64,000 bases of DNA from Terriglobia bacterium (lineage in GTDB: Bacteria; Acidobacteriota; Terriglobia; Terriglobales; Acidobacteriaceae). The notes under the pieces were generated by a model. That model had not been told where the DNA came from, did no database searches, and saw nothing but the letters and a program-made list of their open reading frames with translations. Where the stretch lies: contig JAIQGE010000013.1 in the NCBI GenBank assembly GCA_020072815.1, forward strand, positions 55,262-119,261. The letters are read 5' to 3'. Shown here piece by piece: positions 18,082 through 29,083 of this stretch; the first letter of the stretch is position 1; each line of letters starts with the position of its first letter. A program made the translations under genes and the position numbers.

Positions 18082-19436
18082 GCCTCCGTCACCGAAATCT
18101 GCGGCGTAACCATTTCCTTGGGGACCAGCGCCGGCCAGTAAGCAACGATCTCTTCCACCTTGGGGCGGCCGACTCCCAGCCCGGTGACTGCCGGAGGGCC
18201 GTTCAAGGCGATGGGTATCAGTTCCTTCGTAAATCGCTCGACTGCGGTTTTGTCTGAGCTACGCACACCGATTCGCAATGCCACTTCAGCAATGTCCGGC
18301 GACGGTTCGCCTGCCATGTTGCCGTGCGTGGCGTTTACTCCAACGAACTCGGAGTGAATGGCATCAAACTTCAGTCCCAGCCGCTCGAACCGCTCGCGCA
18401 ATATGCAGTCAGCGGCTTTCGCTTTCTTGTACGCGTCCGGCCAGGCATAGACCAGCGCGCCCATTGCTTTAAAGCCGGCAGCATAGCTTATGGAAACTTT
18501 GTAGAAATCCGTCGCCGGACGCCCTTTGATCCCGGAAGCATGCACGCGGTCCGGCCCTTGCTGTTCAAGATGAATCGTGGTGAAGTCGGCGATGCCGTCG
18601 GGCGTAATGTAACAACGCGGATCGCCAATCTCGTACAGCACTTGCTCGGTAACGGAGGCCACGCTCACGCGACCGCCGGTGCCCGTATGCTTGGTGACCA
18701 CAAATGTTCCGTCGGTTTCGGCTTCAATGATGGGATAGCCGATGCCGGCGAAGTCGGGAATGCTCTCCCAATCCGCCTGGCAGTTGCCGCCGGTGCACTG
18801 CGCCCCGCATTCAATGATGTGCCCCGCGATGGTGCCGGCGGAGAGCCGGTCCCAATCGTCCGCCTTCCAGCCGAACTTCTGGATCATGGGGCCAAGCGCA
18901 AGCGCCGCATCATTGCAGCGTCCGGTGATCACAATCCCGGCCCCGCGATCCAGGGCTTCCGCGATGGGGAACGCGCCGAAATAGACGTTCGCGCTCTGCA
19001 CCTGCGGCCAGATGCTGGTCAGGGGTTCGCCCGTGTCAAGGTTTGCGAGGTCAATGCCGCGATCGAGCAACTCACCCAGCCGGGGCAGAATATCGTCACC
19101 GGTCACAACGCCGATCTTGATGCGTCCGCCGTATCCGGCAGCTTGCAGAACCGCGGAGACAGCGTCACGGCAAGCCTGCGGATTGATGCCGCCGGCGTTG
19201 GTGACGACTTTCACGCCGCGCTCCACAATGTCGCGTGCCCCACGCTTGATCACGCCGACAAAATCATGAGCATACCCGGCCCGCGGGTCGCGCGCACGCA
19301 GCTTCTGCAGGATGGACATGGTAATCTCGGCAAGATAGTCAAGCGTCAGGTAATCGAGAGGGCCGCCACGCAGGAGTTGCAGCGGCGCTTCCTGGGAATC
19401 GCCCCAGAAAGCCGAGCCGTTCGCAATGCGGATCAT
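18078..19436 (-). CDS. Acyclic terpene utilization AtuA family protein (DUF1446 domain)
   Basis: A 452-residue protein carrying the DUF1446/AtuA core. Recognisable motifs are [12 protein letters not shown] at the start, [21 protein letters not shown], and [15 protein letters not shown]. AtuA is essential for growth on citronellol/geraniol in Pseudomonas, and homologues accompany acyl-CoA carboxylases in many bacteria, but its reaction is not established. The ATG overlaps the ligase stop (ATGA) and its own stop overlaps the next gene, so it is translationally coupled on both sides. Confidence 0.9.
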   Translation of the reverse strand: MIRIANGSAFWGDSQEAPLQLLRGGPLDYLTLDYLAEITMSILQKLRARDPRAGYAHDFVGVIKRGARDIVERGVKVVTNAGGINPQACRDAVSAVLQAAGYGGRIKIGVVTGDDILPRLGELLDRGIDLANLDTGEPLTSIWPQVQSANVYFGAFPIAEALDRGAGIVITGRCNDAALALGPMIQKFGWKADDWDRLSAGTIAGHIIECGAQCTGGNCQADWESIPDFAGIGYPIIEAETDGTFVVTKHTGTGGRVSVASVTEQVLYEIGDPRCYITPDGIADFTTIHLEQQGPDRVHASGIKGRPATDFYKVSISYAAGFKAMGALVYAWPDAYKKAKAADCILRERFERLGLKFDAIHSEFVGVNATHGNMAGEPSPDIAEVALRIGVRSSDKTAVERFTKELIPIALNGPPAVTGLGVGRPKVEEIVAYWPALVPKEMVTPQISVTEA

Positions 19437-20983
19437 ACCGCCGCTCCACCGGCTTGCTGGTTGAGCTTCTCCCGCAGCACCCGCTTGAGCACCTTGCCCG
19501 TCGGGTTCTTGGGGAACTCGGCCATGACATAAACCTGCTTGGGAACCTTGAAGCCGGCCAGGCGGGAGCGCGCGTAGGCCAGCAGTTCATCTTCGCTCGG
19601 CTGCATGCCGGGCATGGGGACGACGCAGGCCACCACTTTCTCGATCCAATAATCATCGTGCACGCCGATGACGGCGACTTCTGCTACGGCCGGATGCTGC
19701 GAGAGGGCTTCTTCCACTTCCTGGCTGGATACATTTTCGCCACCGCTCTTGATCATGTCCTTTTTGCGGTCAAGGAAATACAGCCAGCCATGTTCATCGC
19801 GATAGGCGACGTCGCCCGTGTGGTGCCAGCCTCCGCGAAACAGGACCTCGTTCGCCGCCGGGTCTTCGAAGTAGCCGGGCGTCACGCAGGGACCGCGCAC
19901 GACAATTTCCCCGGGCTTTCCCGCTTCCACGTCCCTCATCGCTTCGTCAACAATCCGAAGCTCCAGCGGCACATGCTGAATGCCAATCGGATCGGGAGCG
20001 GCCAGCATGCGCCCGATCTCCGCGCTGGGCGTTGCCGAACCGAGGGCGGTGGTTTCCGTTTGGCCCCAGCAGTTGACCCACTCCGCGTTGGGTGTTATCT
20101 GGCGCCAGCGCTGGAACACCGGGGTTGGCAAGTACTGGAAGACGAACAGGCGCTTAAGGCTCGATAGGTCCGCGGTCTCGATGCCGGGGGCTTGCAGCAG
20201 TCCTACCCAGACGGTCGCGGGCAACGCAAGTATGTTCGCTTTGTGAACCGCAATGGCTTGCAGAAGCGGTTCCGGCTTGGGCAGCGGGACAATGATGCTT
20301 TCACAACCCGAGGCAAAACAGGAAAAAGTCAGCACCAGGCCGGCGACATGAAACATGGGTAAAGCCAGCAGGTAGCGCCAGGAGCGATCAACCCCGTAGT
20401 CCGCGTAGCTGGCCAGAAGGTAAGCGTAAAAGTTCAAATGGGTGAGCACCACGCCCTTGGCCTTTGCTGTGGTGCCGCTGGTAAAGATGATGAGCAGAGG
20501 ATCGTTGTCGTCCACCAGTTGCTCCACCTGATTCGCATCCTGAGCCGCCAGAGTTTTCCGCAAAGCATCATCAAGCAGGAAACGAGCCGCGGGCGGGCGG
20601 CTGACTTTCCCGGCAAACATTGGATCCAGCAGGAGCGCTTTCACCCGGGTCTTTTCCAGCACGTAATCAACTTCTTCCGCAGTGAACAGCAGATTAATGG
20701 GGACGAGCACTGCGCCGATCCGGGCACAGGCAAAAAACACGGCGGCATATTCAGGTGAATTGACGGCAAAAATCGCCACGCTATCGCCACGGCTGATGCC
20801 ACTCTCCAGCAGAAGTCGCGCCGCCTGGTTCGCCAGCGAGTCAAATTCCGCGTAGCTGAGCGTGCGGTCCTGAAAACGAATGGCGGTCTGCTGCGGCGAA
20901 CGCACCGCACTCCGCCGCAACGCGTCGCCTGCGTTGAAACGATGGATCAGGTTATACGCAAGGTCCGCCTGGGCCTTCTCCAT
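19433..20983 (-). CDS. AMP-dependent acyl-CoA synthetase/ligase
   Basis: A 516-residue ANL-superfamily enzyme activating a carboxylic acid to its CoA ester. Signatures: the P-loop-like [26 protein letters not shown] with the Asp that binds ribose, [15 protein letters not shown], and the catalytic Lys in PTGKVLKR near the end. The start at 20983 shares one base with the acyl-CoA dehydrogenase stop (TGATG). In this operon it probably feeds a branched or isoprenoid acid into the carboxylase pathway (AtuH-like role, inferred). Confidence 0.9.
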   Translation of the reverse strand: MEKAQADLAYNLIHRFNAGDALRRSAVRSPQQTAIRFQDRTLSYAEFDSLANQAARLLLESGISRGDSVAIFAVNSPEYAAVFFACARIGAVLVPINLLFTAEEVDYVLEKTRVKALLLDPMFAGKVSRPPAARFLLDDALRKTLAAQDANQVEQLVDDNDPLLIIFTSGTTAKAKGVVLTHLNFYAYLLASYADYGVDRSWRYLLALPMFHVAGLVLTFSCFASGCESIIVPLPKPEPLLQAIAVHKANILALPATVWVGLLQAPGIETADLSSLKRLFVFQYLPTPVFQRWRQITPNAEWVNCWGQTETTALGSATPSAEIGRMLAAPDPIGIQHVPLELRIVDEAMRDVEAGKPGEIVVRGPCVTPGYFEDPAANEVLFRGGWHHTGDVAYRDEHGWLYFLDRKKDMIKSGGENVSSQEVEEALSQHPAVAEVAVIGVHDDYWIEKVVACVVPMPGMQPSEDELLAYARSRLAGFKVPKQVYVMAEFPKNPTGKVLKRVLREKLNQQAGGAAV

Positions 20984-22155
20984 CACAGCTTCTCTTCCTT
21001 GGCGATGATCTCTTTCATGATCTCGGAAGTCCCTGCGCCAATGGTGTTCAATCGCAGGTCTCGCCACATGCGTCCGACGGGATACTCCGTGGTGTAAGCG
21101 AAGCCGCCGAAGATCTGCATGCAGTCATAGGCCACCTTTTGTGACAGCTCTGTGGTGTAGAGCTTGGCCATGGTGATTTCGCGCACCGCCCGCTTGCCGC
21201 GGTTCACCATGTCCACAGCGTGATAAGTGAGCCAGCGCCCGGCCTCGATGGCCGTAAGGTGCTCGGCAAAACGGTGCCGCCACACCTGAAACTTTCCCAC
21301 GGGCGAGCCGAATACGCTGCGTTCATGGCCGTAATCGATCGCCCACCGGAGACCTTTGTCCATGGCCGCCAGAGCGCCCAGCGAAGCCACCAGCCGCTCA
21401 CCCTGGAAGTTCTCCATGATGTAGTAGAAACCGTGGTCTTTCTTGCCCAGAATGTTACGCACGGGAACGCGGCACTCATCAAAGAAGAGCTCGGCTGTAT
21501 CGGAAGCGAGGTTGCCGATCTTCTTCAGCTTTTTTCCCACGGAGAAGCCTTTGGTATTTGTGCGAAACAGCACCAGCGAGATGCCTTTGTGTCCTTCACC
21601 GCCGGTGCGCACCGCCAGGACAATGTAGTCAGCGCGTGTGCCGTTCGTGATCCACAGCTTCTGCCCGGAGATCACCAGCTCATCACCTTCAATGCGGCCC
21701 CTGGTCTTGATCGCCGCTACGTCCGAGCCTCCGCCCGGCTCGCTGATTCCCAGCGCGCCAATCCAATCGCCGCGCACCGCTGGCGGCAGGAATTCGTCCT
21801 TTTGTTCCGCGGTGCCGAGGTCCTGGATCACCGGAATCGTCATGTCCGACTGGACCAGGAATGCCATGTTGATGCTGCCGCTGTCGGAATGGCTGAGCGA
21901 CTCAACGTAAGCCGTGGTGGCCCACCAATCCTGCCCGCTGCCGCCCCACTTGGGATCAATGCGGATGCCGAACAGGCCCAGATCACCTGCCTTCTTGAAC
22001 AACTCTCGCGGAAAGATGCCTTCTTCGTCCCAGTCGGCCGCGTGAGGCGCGATGTCTTCCTTGCAGAAGCGGCTCACCGTTTGACGGATCAGATCGTGCT
22101 CCTCGGTGAAGTACGGGAACTCAGTGATTTGCTGCGGAACTGCTTGCGTGCTCAT
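20983..22155 (-). CDS. Acyl-CoA dehydrogenase family protein
   Basis: A 390-residue flavoprotein that introduces the 2,3-double bond in an acyl-CoA. Motifs: [17 protein letters not shown] and [14 protein letters not shown] in the FAD/substrate region, and the C-terminal [26 protein letters not shown] with [14 protein letters not shown]. The operon suggests an isovaleryl-CoA or citronellyl-CoA dehydrogenase (LiuA/AtuD-like). Electron transfer would go through ETF, which is not in the window. The ATG overlaps the biotin carboxylase stop. Confidence 0.9.
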   Translation of the reverse strand: MSTQAVPQQITEFPYFTEEHDLIRQTVSRFCKEDIAPHAADWDEEGIFPRELFKKAGDLGLFGIRIDPKWGGSGQDWWATTAYVESLSHSDSGSINMAFLVQSDMTIPVIQDLGTAEQKDEFLPPAVRGDWIGALGISEPGGGSDVAAIKTRGRIEGDELVISGQKLWITNGTRADYIVLAVRTGGEGHKGISLVLFRTNTKGFSVGKKLKKIGNLASDTAELFFDECRVPVRNILGKKDHGFYYIMENFQGERLVASLGALAAMDKGLRWAIDYGHERSVFGSPVGKFQVWRHRFAEHLTAIEAGRWLTYHAVDMVNRGKRAVREITMAKLYTTELSQKVAYDCMQIFGGFAYTTEYPVGRMWRDLRLNTIGAGTSEIMKEIIAKEEKL

Positions 22156-24077
22156 TGGGCATCCTCCACGGATTGAATTTCTACGAGCATCTGTCCGGGC
22201 GCTACGATCTCACCCGGCTTGACCAGGATGGCCGCGATGACGCCCTCAATTGTGGCAATGATATTTTGCTCCATTTTCATGGCTTCAACCACAATTAGAG
22301 GCTCGCCCGGTTTGACCCTCTGGCCCTGCGCAACCAGGATTCTCAAGACCTGACCCGGCATAGGAGAGTTCGCCGACTGGTGCCGGCCTGCACCGGCGCT
22401 GTGCGGATAACGAGGCAGGCGCTTGACCGTGCGCTGTCCCAGACCAGAGCGCATGTAGTACTCGTCGCCGTGACGGCGGATGTGGAATTGATGACGAAGG
22501 CCTGCAATCAGGGCAACCGCTTCGCTGTCGTGCACATGCAGGACTTCAACACGTCCCTCAGCGCCGCGTATCTGGTGTTCGCGGCCGTCAATTTCCAGCT
22601 TCATGGCCGGACCGGGATAAGGATTGTTACGAAACCGGAGTGGAATCGAGGGCAGTATCTGCCTTTGTGCATGCTCGGTGCGTTCAATGTATGCGCGCAG
22701 CACCGAAGCGAAGATTTCATCCTGCGCCAAGCGCGCCTCGCGCAGATCGCCTTGAGCATAAGCGACAACATCAGAGCCTGTATGAATTTCCCCGGCGCGA
22801 AACGGGCTGCTGTCCAGCAGGTTCACAAGGAATTCGCGGTTCGTGCGCACTCCTTGCGCCGCGAAATGCTTCAGCGCATAGACCAGTTTGTTGATCGCGC
22901 TTTCCCGTTCGGCTGCGTGAACAATCACTTTGGCAAGCAGCGGATCATAGTAAACGCCGATTTCGGTCCCTTCCTCCACGCCCGAATCAACGCGAAGGCC
23001 TTCTACTCCCGCCGGCGGCTCCCAGACGTGCAGTGTTCCCGTCGAGGGCAGAAATCCGTTCTCCGGGTCCTCGGCATAGAGCCGGGCTTCAATCGCGTGT
23101 CCATTGGGTTGCAGCACTTCCGCGGGCAACGACTTGCCCTGCGCAATCTCGATCTGCAGACGGATCAGATCCGACCCGGTGGTCATCTCCGTGACTGGAT
23201 GCTCCACCTGAATGCGCGTGTTAACCTCAATGAAGTAGAACTCGCCCGACGGAGCGAGCAGGAACTCCACAGTTCCTGCGTTGGTGTAGTCCATCTTGCG
23301 TGCCAGGGCAAGCGCTGCTTTCGCCATGCTTTGGCGGATTTCGGGCGTCAGCGCCGGCGAAGGGCTCTCTTCAATGATCTTCTGGTGGCGCCGTTGCGCG
23401 GAGCAATCGCGTTCGAAGAGATGAATCAGGTTGCCGTGATGATCGCCCACAATCTGGACTTCGACGTGGCGCGCGCCCTCAATGTATTTTTCGATCAGCA
23501 GGGCGCCGTCGCCGAAGGCGCGTTCCGCCTCGCTGCGGGCCGAGCTGTAAGCCTGCTGAAACTCGCCGGCCGTACGAACCACTCGCATACCGCGCCCGCC
23601 GCCGCCCGTCGAAGCCTTGATCAGCAGTGGAAACCCAAGCTTCTGGAAGTCCTTTTCTGTCGCCGACGGCGCCACCGGAACTCCCGCTTGTTCCGCGAGC
23701 CGGCGGCCCTCATCTTTCGATCCCATGGAGCGAATCACACCGGAACGCGGCCCAATAAAGATTATGCCCGCTGCTTCGCAGGCCGCCGCGAATTCGGCGT
23801 TCTCTGCCAGGAAGCCGTAGCCGGGATGGACGGCGTCGGCGCCGGTTTGGCGTGCGGCGGTGAGAATGGCGCCTATATTAAGGTAGGAGTCGCGCGGGGC
23901 AGAACCGCCGATCGGCACAGCCTGGTCCGCAAGGCGGACATGCAGGGCGTTGCGATCGAATTCCGAATACACAGCCACGGTCTCAATGCCCATCTCGCGA
24001 CAGGTACGGATGATCCGCACCGCGATTTCGCCGCGATTGGCGATAAGGACGCGTCTTATAGAAGAAGATGAAAGCAT
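22152..24077 (-). CDS. Acyl-CoA carboxylase biotin carboxylase/BCCP subunit
   Basis: A 641-residue alpha subunit. An ATP-grasp biotin carboxylase (about 6-450; [42 protein letters not shown]) is followed by a linker and a C-terminal biotinyl domain with the biotin-accepting Lys in [10 protein letters not shown]. Together with the carboxyltransferase it carboxylates an acyl-CoA: 3-methylcrotonyl-CoA, geranyl-CoA or propionyl-CoA. The ATG at 24077 is preferred over the in-frame TTG at 24083. Confidence 0.92.
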   Translation of the reverse strand: MLSSSSIRRVLIANRGEIAVRIIRTCREMGIETVAVYSEFDRNALHVRLADQAVPIGGSAPRDSYLNIGAILTAARQTGADAVHPGYGFLAENAEFAAACEAAGIIFIGPRSGVIRSMGSKDEGRRLAEQAGVPVAPSATEKDFQKLGFPLLIKASTGGGGRGMRVVRTAGEFQQAYSSARSEAERAFGDGALLIEKYIEGARHVEVQIVGDHHGNLIHLFERDCSAQRRHQKIIEESPSPALTPEIRQSMAKAALALARKMDYTNAGTVEFLLAPSGEFYFIEVNTRIQVEHPVTEMTTGSDLIRLQIEIAQGKSLPAEVLQPNGHAIEARLYAEDPENGFLPSTGTLHVWEPPAGVEGLRVDSGVEEGTEIGVYYDPLLAKVIVHAAERESAINKLVYALKHFAAQGVRTNREFLVNLLDSSPFRAGEIHTGSDVVAYAQGDLREARLAQDEIFASVLRAYIERTEHAQRQILPSIPLRFRNNPYPGPAMKLEIDGREHQIRGAEGRVEVLHVHDSEAVALIAGLRHQFHIRRHGDEYYMRSGLGQRTVKRLPRYPHSAGAGRHQSANSPMPGQVLRILVAQGQRVKPGEPLIVVEAMKMEQNIIATIEGVIAAILVKPGEIVAPGQMLVEIQSVEDAQ

Positions 24078-24097
24078 GGACAATTTGGTAATTGAGT

Positions 24098-24156
24098 AAT
24101 TTGGTAATTGGGTAAATTTCGCACGGTCTGTGGTTCAATTACCCAATTACCAAATT
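24098..24156. repeat. 18-bp perfect inverted repeat between two carboxylase genes
   Basis: AATTTGGTAATTGGGTAA (24098-24115) and its exact reverse complement (24139-24156) flank a 23-nt spacer. A near-direct copy of the left arm (24082-24099, one base different) precedes it. The 83-bp gap is AT-rich while the surrounding genes are GC-rich and otherwise tightly overlapping. It could be an intergenic repeat insertion or an RNA hairpin that sets subunit ratios or mRNA stability. Confidence 0.8.
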
Positions 24157-24166
24157 TCCCAATGAC

Positions 24167-25765
24167 TCAATGCCTAAAAACTCCCCACTCCATGGTCCCT
24201 TCCGCCGGCGCATTGTAGGACGCAGACAAGGCAATCGCAATCACGGTACGTGTGTCTCGCGGGTCGATGATGCCGTCATCCCACAGCCGTGCTGTAGCGA
24301 AGTAACAGTCTGACTCGCGGCTGATCTGGTCTTCCAGCATCTTCCGGCCGAAGGCCAGCTTCTCTTCGTCAATGGATTGCCCGGTCTTGGCTGCCGCATC
24401 GCGCCTGATAATGTCCATCACACCGGAGAGCTGTTTTTCGCCCATGACAGCGATGCGGTGATTGGGCCACGTGAACAGGAACCGTGGATCGTAGGCCCGG
24501 CCGCACATGGCGTAATTGCCGGCGCCGTAGGACCCGCCAACCATGATAGTGATGGCGGGCACGGTGGAGTTGGACACCGCGTTGATCAGCTTGGCCCCAT
24601 TGCGGATGATTCCGTCCTCCTCGTACGAGCGGCCCACCATGAACCCAGTGATGTTCTGCAGGAACAGGAGCGGAATGTTCTGCTGGTTGCACAAATGGAT
24701 GAATTGCGCGCCTTTGCCCGACGACTCCGACATCAGCACGCCATTGTTGCCGAGAATGCCGATGGGGAAGCCGTGAATGTGGGCGAAGCCGGTCACCAGC
24801 GTGGGACCATACTCCGGCTTGAACTCGGCGAAGTCGCTGCCGTCAACAATGCGGGCAATCACCTCACGAATCTCGAATGGCACGCGCACATCCATGGAAG
24901 CGATACCCAAGAGTTCGTCTAGGTCATACACCGGTTCGCGCACCGGACGCAGGTTAGGAATTTCCGGCTTGGGAGTGTTCAAGTGGCTGACAATCTCGCG
25001 GGCGATTCGCACCGCATCAAGCTCATCTTCTGCCAGGTAGTCGGAAAGACCGGAGACGCGCGAATGCATCTCTGCTCCGCCCAGGGATTCTTCGTCGGAA
25101 ATTTCTCCGGTCGCCATCTTCACCAAGGGCGGCCCAGCCAGGAACACCTGTGCCTGTTTCTTGACCATCACCACGTAATCGGACATGCCGGGCAGGTATG
25201 CGCCGCCCGCCGTAGAACTGCCGAAGACGACAGAAATGGTCGGGATACGTTGCCTTGAACGGCGTGTGATCTCACGGAAGCCGCGGCCACCGGCGACAAA
25301 TACTTTGCTTTGCACCGGCAGGTCCGCTCCGGCGGATTCCACCAAAAGAATGCTGGGCAGATGATTGATGCGGGCGATATCGGCCAGACGGCCGTTCTTC
25401 CACAGGCCGGCTTCGCCGGTGGCGCCGCCTTTTGCTGTCGCCTCGTTGGCGGTGATGAGGCATTCGCGCCCGCAAACCAGCCCTACTCCGCCAACCACGC
25501 CGGCGCCGGGAAACTCGTTCTCTATTCCGTAGCCGGCCAAAGGGGCGATCTCCAGGAAATACGACCCTTCGTCCAGCAACATCTCAACGCGGTCACGCGG
25601 CAGCAGCTTGCCGCGCTCGACGTGGCGCTTCACGTACTTTTCGCCGCCGCCTTCCGTGGAGCGCTTCAACTCGGTGCGCAGGCGCTCGATGGCCGCTTGC
25701 ATGCCCTCATAGTTGGTGCGGTATGAAGGGGAGTCGCGATCGACAGTGGAGCGAAGAAGCGGCAC
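24167..25765 (-). CDS. Acyl-CoA carboxylase carboxyltransferase (beta) subunit
   Basis: A 532-residue crotonase-fold carboxyltransferase of the methylcrotonyl/geranyl-CoA carboxylase type. It has the paired CT halves with [55 protein letters not shown] and [20 protein letters not shown]. The last segment with the following [12 protein letters not shown] is typical of MCC-beta (LiuB) and AtuC. First gene of the minus-strand operon. Substrate choice between 3-methylcrotonyl-CoA and geranyl-CoA needs comparison of acyl-pocket residues. Confidence 0.92.
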   Translation of the reverse strand: MPLLRSTVDRDSPSYRTNYEGMQAAIERLRTELKRSTEGGGEKYVKRHVERGKLLPRDRVEMLLDEGSYFLEIAPLAGYGIENEFPGAGVVGGVGLVCGRECLITANEATAKGGATGEAGLWKNGRLADIARINHLPSILLVESAGADLPVQSKVFVAGGRGFREITRRSRQRIPTISVVFGSSTAGGAYLPGMSDYVVMVKKQAQVFLAGPPLVKMATGEISDEESLGGAEMHSRVSGLSDYLAEDELDAVRIAREIVSHLNTPKPEIPNLRPVREPVYDLDELLGIASMDVRVPFEIREVIARIVDGSDFAEFKPEYGPTLVTGFAHIHGFPIGILGNNGVLMSESSGKGAQFIHLCNQQNIPLLFLQNITGFMVGRSYEEDGIIRNGAKLINAVSNSTVPAITIMVGGSYGAGNYAMCGRAYDPRFLFTWPNHRIAVMGEKQLSGVMDIIRRDAAAKTGQSIDEEKLAFGRKMLEDQISRESDCYFATARLWDDGIIDPRDTRTVIAIALSASYNAPAEGTMEWGVFRH

Positions 25766-25890
25766 GGTGCACTACTATACCAATGTTCCCGCATGCCGCG
25801 GAAAGAGCTTGTTGCAATACTTCTCGCCAAGCGAACTCTCGCGTAACATGAAGGGCCATTGTTTTTGCGTGATTTGAGGAAGCATGAGGA

Positions 25891-26721
25891 GTGTCTGTGT
25901 CATTTATTGAAAATCAGGGAGCCCGAATCTACTGGGACGAACAAGGGAAGGGCGAGCCGGTGCTGCTGATCATGGGGCTCGGCTATCCCTCGCCCATGTG
26001 GCACCGCACGCGCCCTGTGCTGGCGGCGCACTACCGGACCCTGGCGCTTGATAACCGCGGCAGCGGACGCAGCGACGTGCCCCCGGGTCCTTATCCAATT
26101 GCTTTGATGGCGTCTGACGCCGCGGCGGTGCTGGACGCGGCAGCCGTGGAGAGCGCGCACGTCTTTGGTCTCTCCATGGGCGGCATGATCGCGCAGGAGT
26201 TCGCTCTGCAATATCCCAAGCGGGTGCGCTCGCTGATCCTGGGCTGTACGGCCTCCGGCGGGCCCACTGCCGTGCGGGCGGAAGCGGAGGTCACGAAAAT
26301 CCTGATGGCCCGCGATATCACTCCGGAGCAGGCCGCGCTGGCGATTCGCCCGTACACTTACGATCCAGCCACTCCTCTTGAAAAGATGGATGAAGACTTG
26401 GCGATTCGCCGGCAATGGCTTCCCCGGCCGGAAGGCTTTCAGGCGCAGTTGCAAGGAATCCTGGCCTGGGAAGCGTACAGCCGGCTGGAACAGATCAAGG
26501 CGCCCACGTTGGTGATTCATGGTGAATCTGACCGTTTGGTGCCGCCGGGAAACGGCAAATTGATCGCCGAGCGCATTCCCGGAGCGAAACTGGTCATGCT
26601 TGCTCACGCCAGCCATATTCTTACGACAGATCAGCCCGAAGCAGCGCACCGGGCGATTTTGGAGTTTCTGGCGGTCCATGCCGTTCCGGTGTTGGGCTCG
26701 CAAGTAACGGCGTCACAGTAG
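25891..26721 (+). CDS. Alpha/beta hydrolase
   Basis: A 276-residue alpha/beta hydrolase. Nucleophile elbow GLSMGGMIA with Ser near residue 99, oxyanion LLIMGLGYPS, acid Asp in VIHGESDRLVP, and His in LAHASHIL. Start is a GTG at 25891, or the GTG 6 bp later, both after a GAGG stretch. It is divergent from the carboxylase operon and upstream of the bifunctional beta-oxidation gene, so a thioesterase or lactone/ester hydrolase role in acyl degradation is possible but not shown. Confidence 0.85.
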   Translation: MSVSFIENQGARIYWDEQGKGEPVLLIMGLGYPSPMWHRTRPVLAAHYRTLALDNRGSGRSDVPPGPYPIALMASDAAAVLDAAAVESAHVFGLSMGGMIAQEFALQYPKRVRSLILGCTASGGPTAVRAEAEVTKILMARDITPEQAALAIRPYTYDPATPLEKMDEDLAIRRQWLPRPEGFQAQLQGILAWEAYSRLEQIKAPTLVIHGESDRLVPPGNGKLIAERIPGAKLVMLAHASHILTTDQPEAAHRAILEFLAVHAVPVLGSQVTASQ

Positions 26722-26764
26722 GGCGAGAAAAGACTTCATGTTCGAATAGAAAAGGGATACTGCA

Positions 26765-28876
26765 ATGAGTGACCTGGTTCAACTGACAAAAGACAAAGAC
26801 GTCGCCATCATCACCATCAATAATCCGCCGGTCAACGCGTTGAGCCCGGGCGTGCCGGAGGGAATCGCCGAGGCGATCGAGCAGATTCATAACGACGGCA
26901 GCGTCAAAGCGGCTGTGCTCATCGGCGGCGGGCGTACGTTTGTCGCCGGAGCGGACATCAATGAATTCGGCAAGATCACGTCGGGCAGAACGCAGGGCGC
27001 GGTGAGCATCTTTCCGCAAATGCTGCGGCGGATTGAAGATTGCAGCAAGCCGGTGGTGATGGCCATTCACGGCACAGCGTTTGGCGGAGGACTGGAGCTG
27101 GCCATGGCCGGTCATTACCGCGTCGCTGCGCCCGGCGCCCAGGTCGGGCAGCCGGAAGTGAAGCTCGGCATTATTCCCGGCGCTCATGGCACCCAGCGCC
27201 TGCCCCGGCTCGCTGGGGTCGCCAAGGCGGTGGAGATGTGCGCCGACGGCAACCCGGTCAAAGCGCCGGAAGCTCTGAAACTCGGCATCGTTGATCGGCT
27301 TATTGAAGGTGACCTGCTGGCGGGAGCGGTGGCGTTCGCTCGCGAAGTCGCCGGAAAGTCTGCGCCCAAGACACGCGAGCGCAATGACAAACTGGGGACG
27401 CCCGAACAGAATGCCCCAATTTTCGCGGCCGCGCGCGATGCCGCCCGCAAGAAGCAGCGCGGGCTCATGGTCCCGCTGGCCGCGATTGATGCGGTGGAAG
27501 CCGCCACCAGGCTGCCTTTCGATCAAGGCTGCGAGGCGGAGCGCAAGCTTTTTACCGAATGCCTGTTCTCCGATCAGTCCAAGGCCATGATCCACGTCTT
27601 TTTCGGCGAGCGTGAGGTCGCCAAGATACCCGACGTCCCCAAAGAAACGCCGCTGATCCCGGTGAACTCGGTGGCGATTATCGGCGCCGGCACCATGGGA
27701 GGAGGCATTGCCATGACTTTTGCCAATGCCGGGATTCCAGTTCTGCTCAAGGAGACAGATCAGGCCGCGCTGGACCGCGGGCTGGCCACAATTTGCAAAA
27801 ACTATGACGGCTCGGTGAAGCGCGGCCGCTTCACCCAGCAGTTCGTGGATGAAAGATTGAAGCTGATCAAGCCCACGCTTACTTACGACGGCTTCGCTGA
27901 TGCTGACATGATAGTGGAAGCGGTCTTCGAAGGCATGGCGCTCAAGAAACAGGTTTTCGGCGAACTGGACCGCATCTGCAAGCGCGGCGCGATTCTGGCC
28001 AGCAACACTTCTACCCTCAGCATTGATGAGATCGCGCAGTCCACCTCGCGGCCGGAAGCAGTGATCGGTACCCATTTCTTCAGCCCGGCGAACGTGATGC
28101 GGCTTCTGGAGATCGTGCGGGGAAAAGCCAGCGGCAAGGAAGTCATCGCCACCTGCATGCAACTTGCCAAGAAGCTGGGCAAGGTAGGCGTGCTGGTGGG
28201 CAATTGCCGGGGCTTTGTCGGCAACCGCATGTTCGGGCCGTACCGGCGCGAAGCCCAGTTCCTGGTGGAAGAAGGCGCCAGTGTGCAGGATGTGGACAAT
28301 GCGCTCTATGACTACGGCATGGCCATGGGGCCGCTCGCTGTGGGTGATCTTGCCGGTTTGGACGTGGGCTGGCGGATACGCAAAGAGTATCGCCACCTGG
28401 AGAAGCCCGGTGTGCGCCAGCCTATTGCAGAAGACCGTCTGTGTGAGATGGGCCGCTACGGCCAGAAGACCGGCGCGGGCTGGTACAAGTATGACGAGAA
28501 CCGGCGCGCTGTTCCCGATCCGGAAGTTGCCGGACTGGTTCGTCTGTGGGCGGCAGAGGCCGGCATTCCCCAGCGCCAGATTTCAGCCGAAGAAATTGTG
28601 GATCGCTGCCTCTACGCGCTGGTGAACGAGGGCGCTCACATACTCGAGGAAGGTTACGCGCTGCGCGCGGTGGACATCGACATCATTTACCTGAACGGCT
28701 ACGGTTTTCCCGCTCATCGCGGCGGCCCCATGTGGTACGCCGATACGGTCGGCCTGAAGAAAGTCTATGACCGCATCTGCGAATTCGAGCGGCAGCACGG
28801 GGAGCTGTGGCAACCTGCGCCATTGCTCAAGCAGTTGGCGCAGTCGGCCAAAAGTTTCAAAGACTTCAATGTCTAG
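26765..28876 (+). CDS. Bifunctional enoyl-CoA hydratase/3-hydroxyacyl-CoA dehydrogenase (FadB/FadJ-type)
   Basis: A 703-residue multifunctional beta-oxidation enzyme. The N-terminal crotonase domain (about 1-190; FVAGADINEF, HGTAFGGGLELAMAGHYR) performs hydration. The dehydrogenase Rossmann domain starts at about 298 with VAIIGAGTMGGGIAMTFA. The two C-terminal 3HCDH domains include NRMFGPYRREAQFLVEEGAS and GYGFPAHRGGPMWYAD. The length matches FadJ and peroxisomal multifunctional enzymes. It lies 44 bp after the hydrolase. No thiolase gene is in the window. Confidence 0.93.
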   Translation: MSDLVQLTKDKDVAIITINNPPVNALSPGVPEGIAEAIEQIHNDGSVKAAVLIGGGRTFVAGADINEFGKITSGRTQGAVSIFPQMLRRIEDCSKPVVMAIHGTAFGGGLELAMAGHYRVAAPGAQVGQPEVKLGIIPGAHGTQRLPRLAGVAKAVEMCADGNPVKAPEALKLGIVDRLIEGDLLAGAVAFAREVAGKSAPKTRERNDKLGTPEQNAPIFAAARDAARKKQRGLMVPLAAIDAVEAATRLPFDQGCEAERKLFTECLFSDQSKAMIHVFFGEREVAKIPDVPKETPLIPVNSVAIIGAGTMGGGIAMTFANAGIPVLLKETDQAALDRGLATICKNYDGSVKRGRFTQQFVDERLKLIKPTLTYDGFADADMIVEAVFEGMALKKQVFGELDRICKRGAILASNTSTLSIDEIAQSTSRPEAVIGTHFFSPANVMRLLEIVRGKASGKEVIATCMQLAKKLGKVGVLVGNCRGFVGNRMFGPYRREAQFLVEEGASVQDVDNALYDYGMAMGPLAVGDLAGLDVGWRIRKEYRHLEKPGVRQPIAEDRLCEMGRYGQKTGAGWYKYDENRRAVPDPEVAGLVRLWAAEAGIPQRQISAEEIVDRCLYALVNEGAHILEEGYALRAVDIDIIYLNGYGFPAHRGGPMWYADTVGLKKVYDRICEFERQHGELWQPAPLLKQLAQSAKSFKDFNV

Positions 28877-29083
28877 GAGAAACAAAAATCCATCGGCTGC
28901 TGAAACCTTGCTTTCTCAAGCTCTCCTGATTACACTTTTGCGCACACCCCTTAGGCCCCAATCTTTCTTCGGAGAATGCTTGATGAAGAAGCTTCTCGGG
29001 CTCTCACTTGGTCATAACCTGATTCCCGCGACGCTTCCCCAAGCACTCTTGGATCCGGATTTTTGCGTGCAGAACTGAAATCC

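Noticed and set aside
18324..19532. Open frame of 402 codons opposite the AtuA gene
   Set aside because: Antisense shadow; the minus-strand frame carries all the conserved AtuA motifs and operon overlaps.
22380..24071. Open frame of 563 codons on the plus strand opposite the biotin carboxylase gene
   Set aside because: It is the exact antisense of a strongly conserved gene and shows no recognisable domain; long antisense frames are expected in GC-rich DNA.
26621..28396. Open frame of 591 codons opposite the bifunctional beta-oxidation gene
   Set aside because: Antisense shadow of a clear FadB/J-type gene; composition (many His, Gln, Arg) is typical of a shadow frame.
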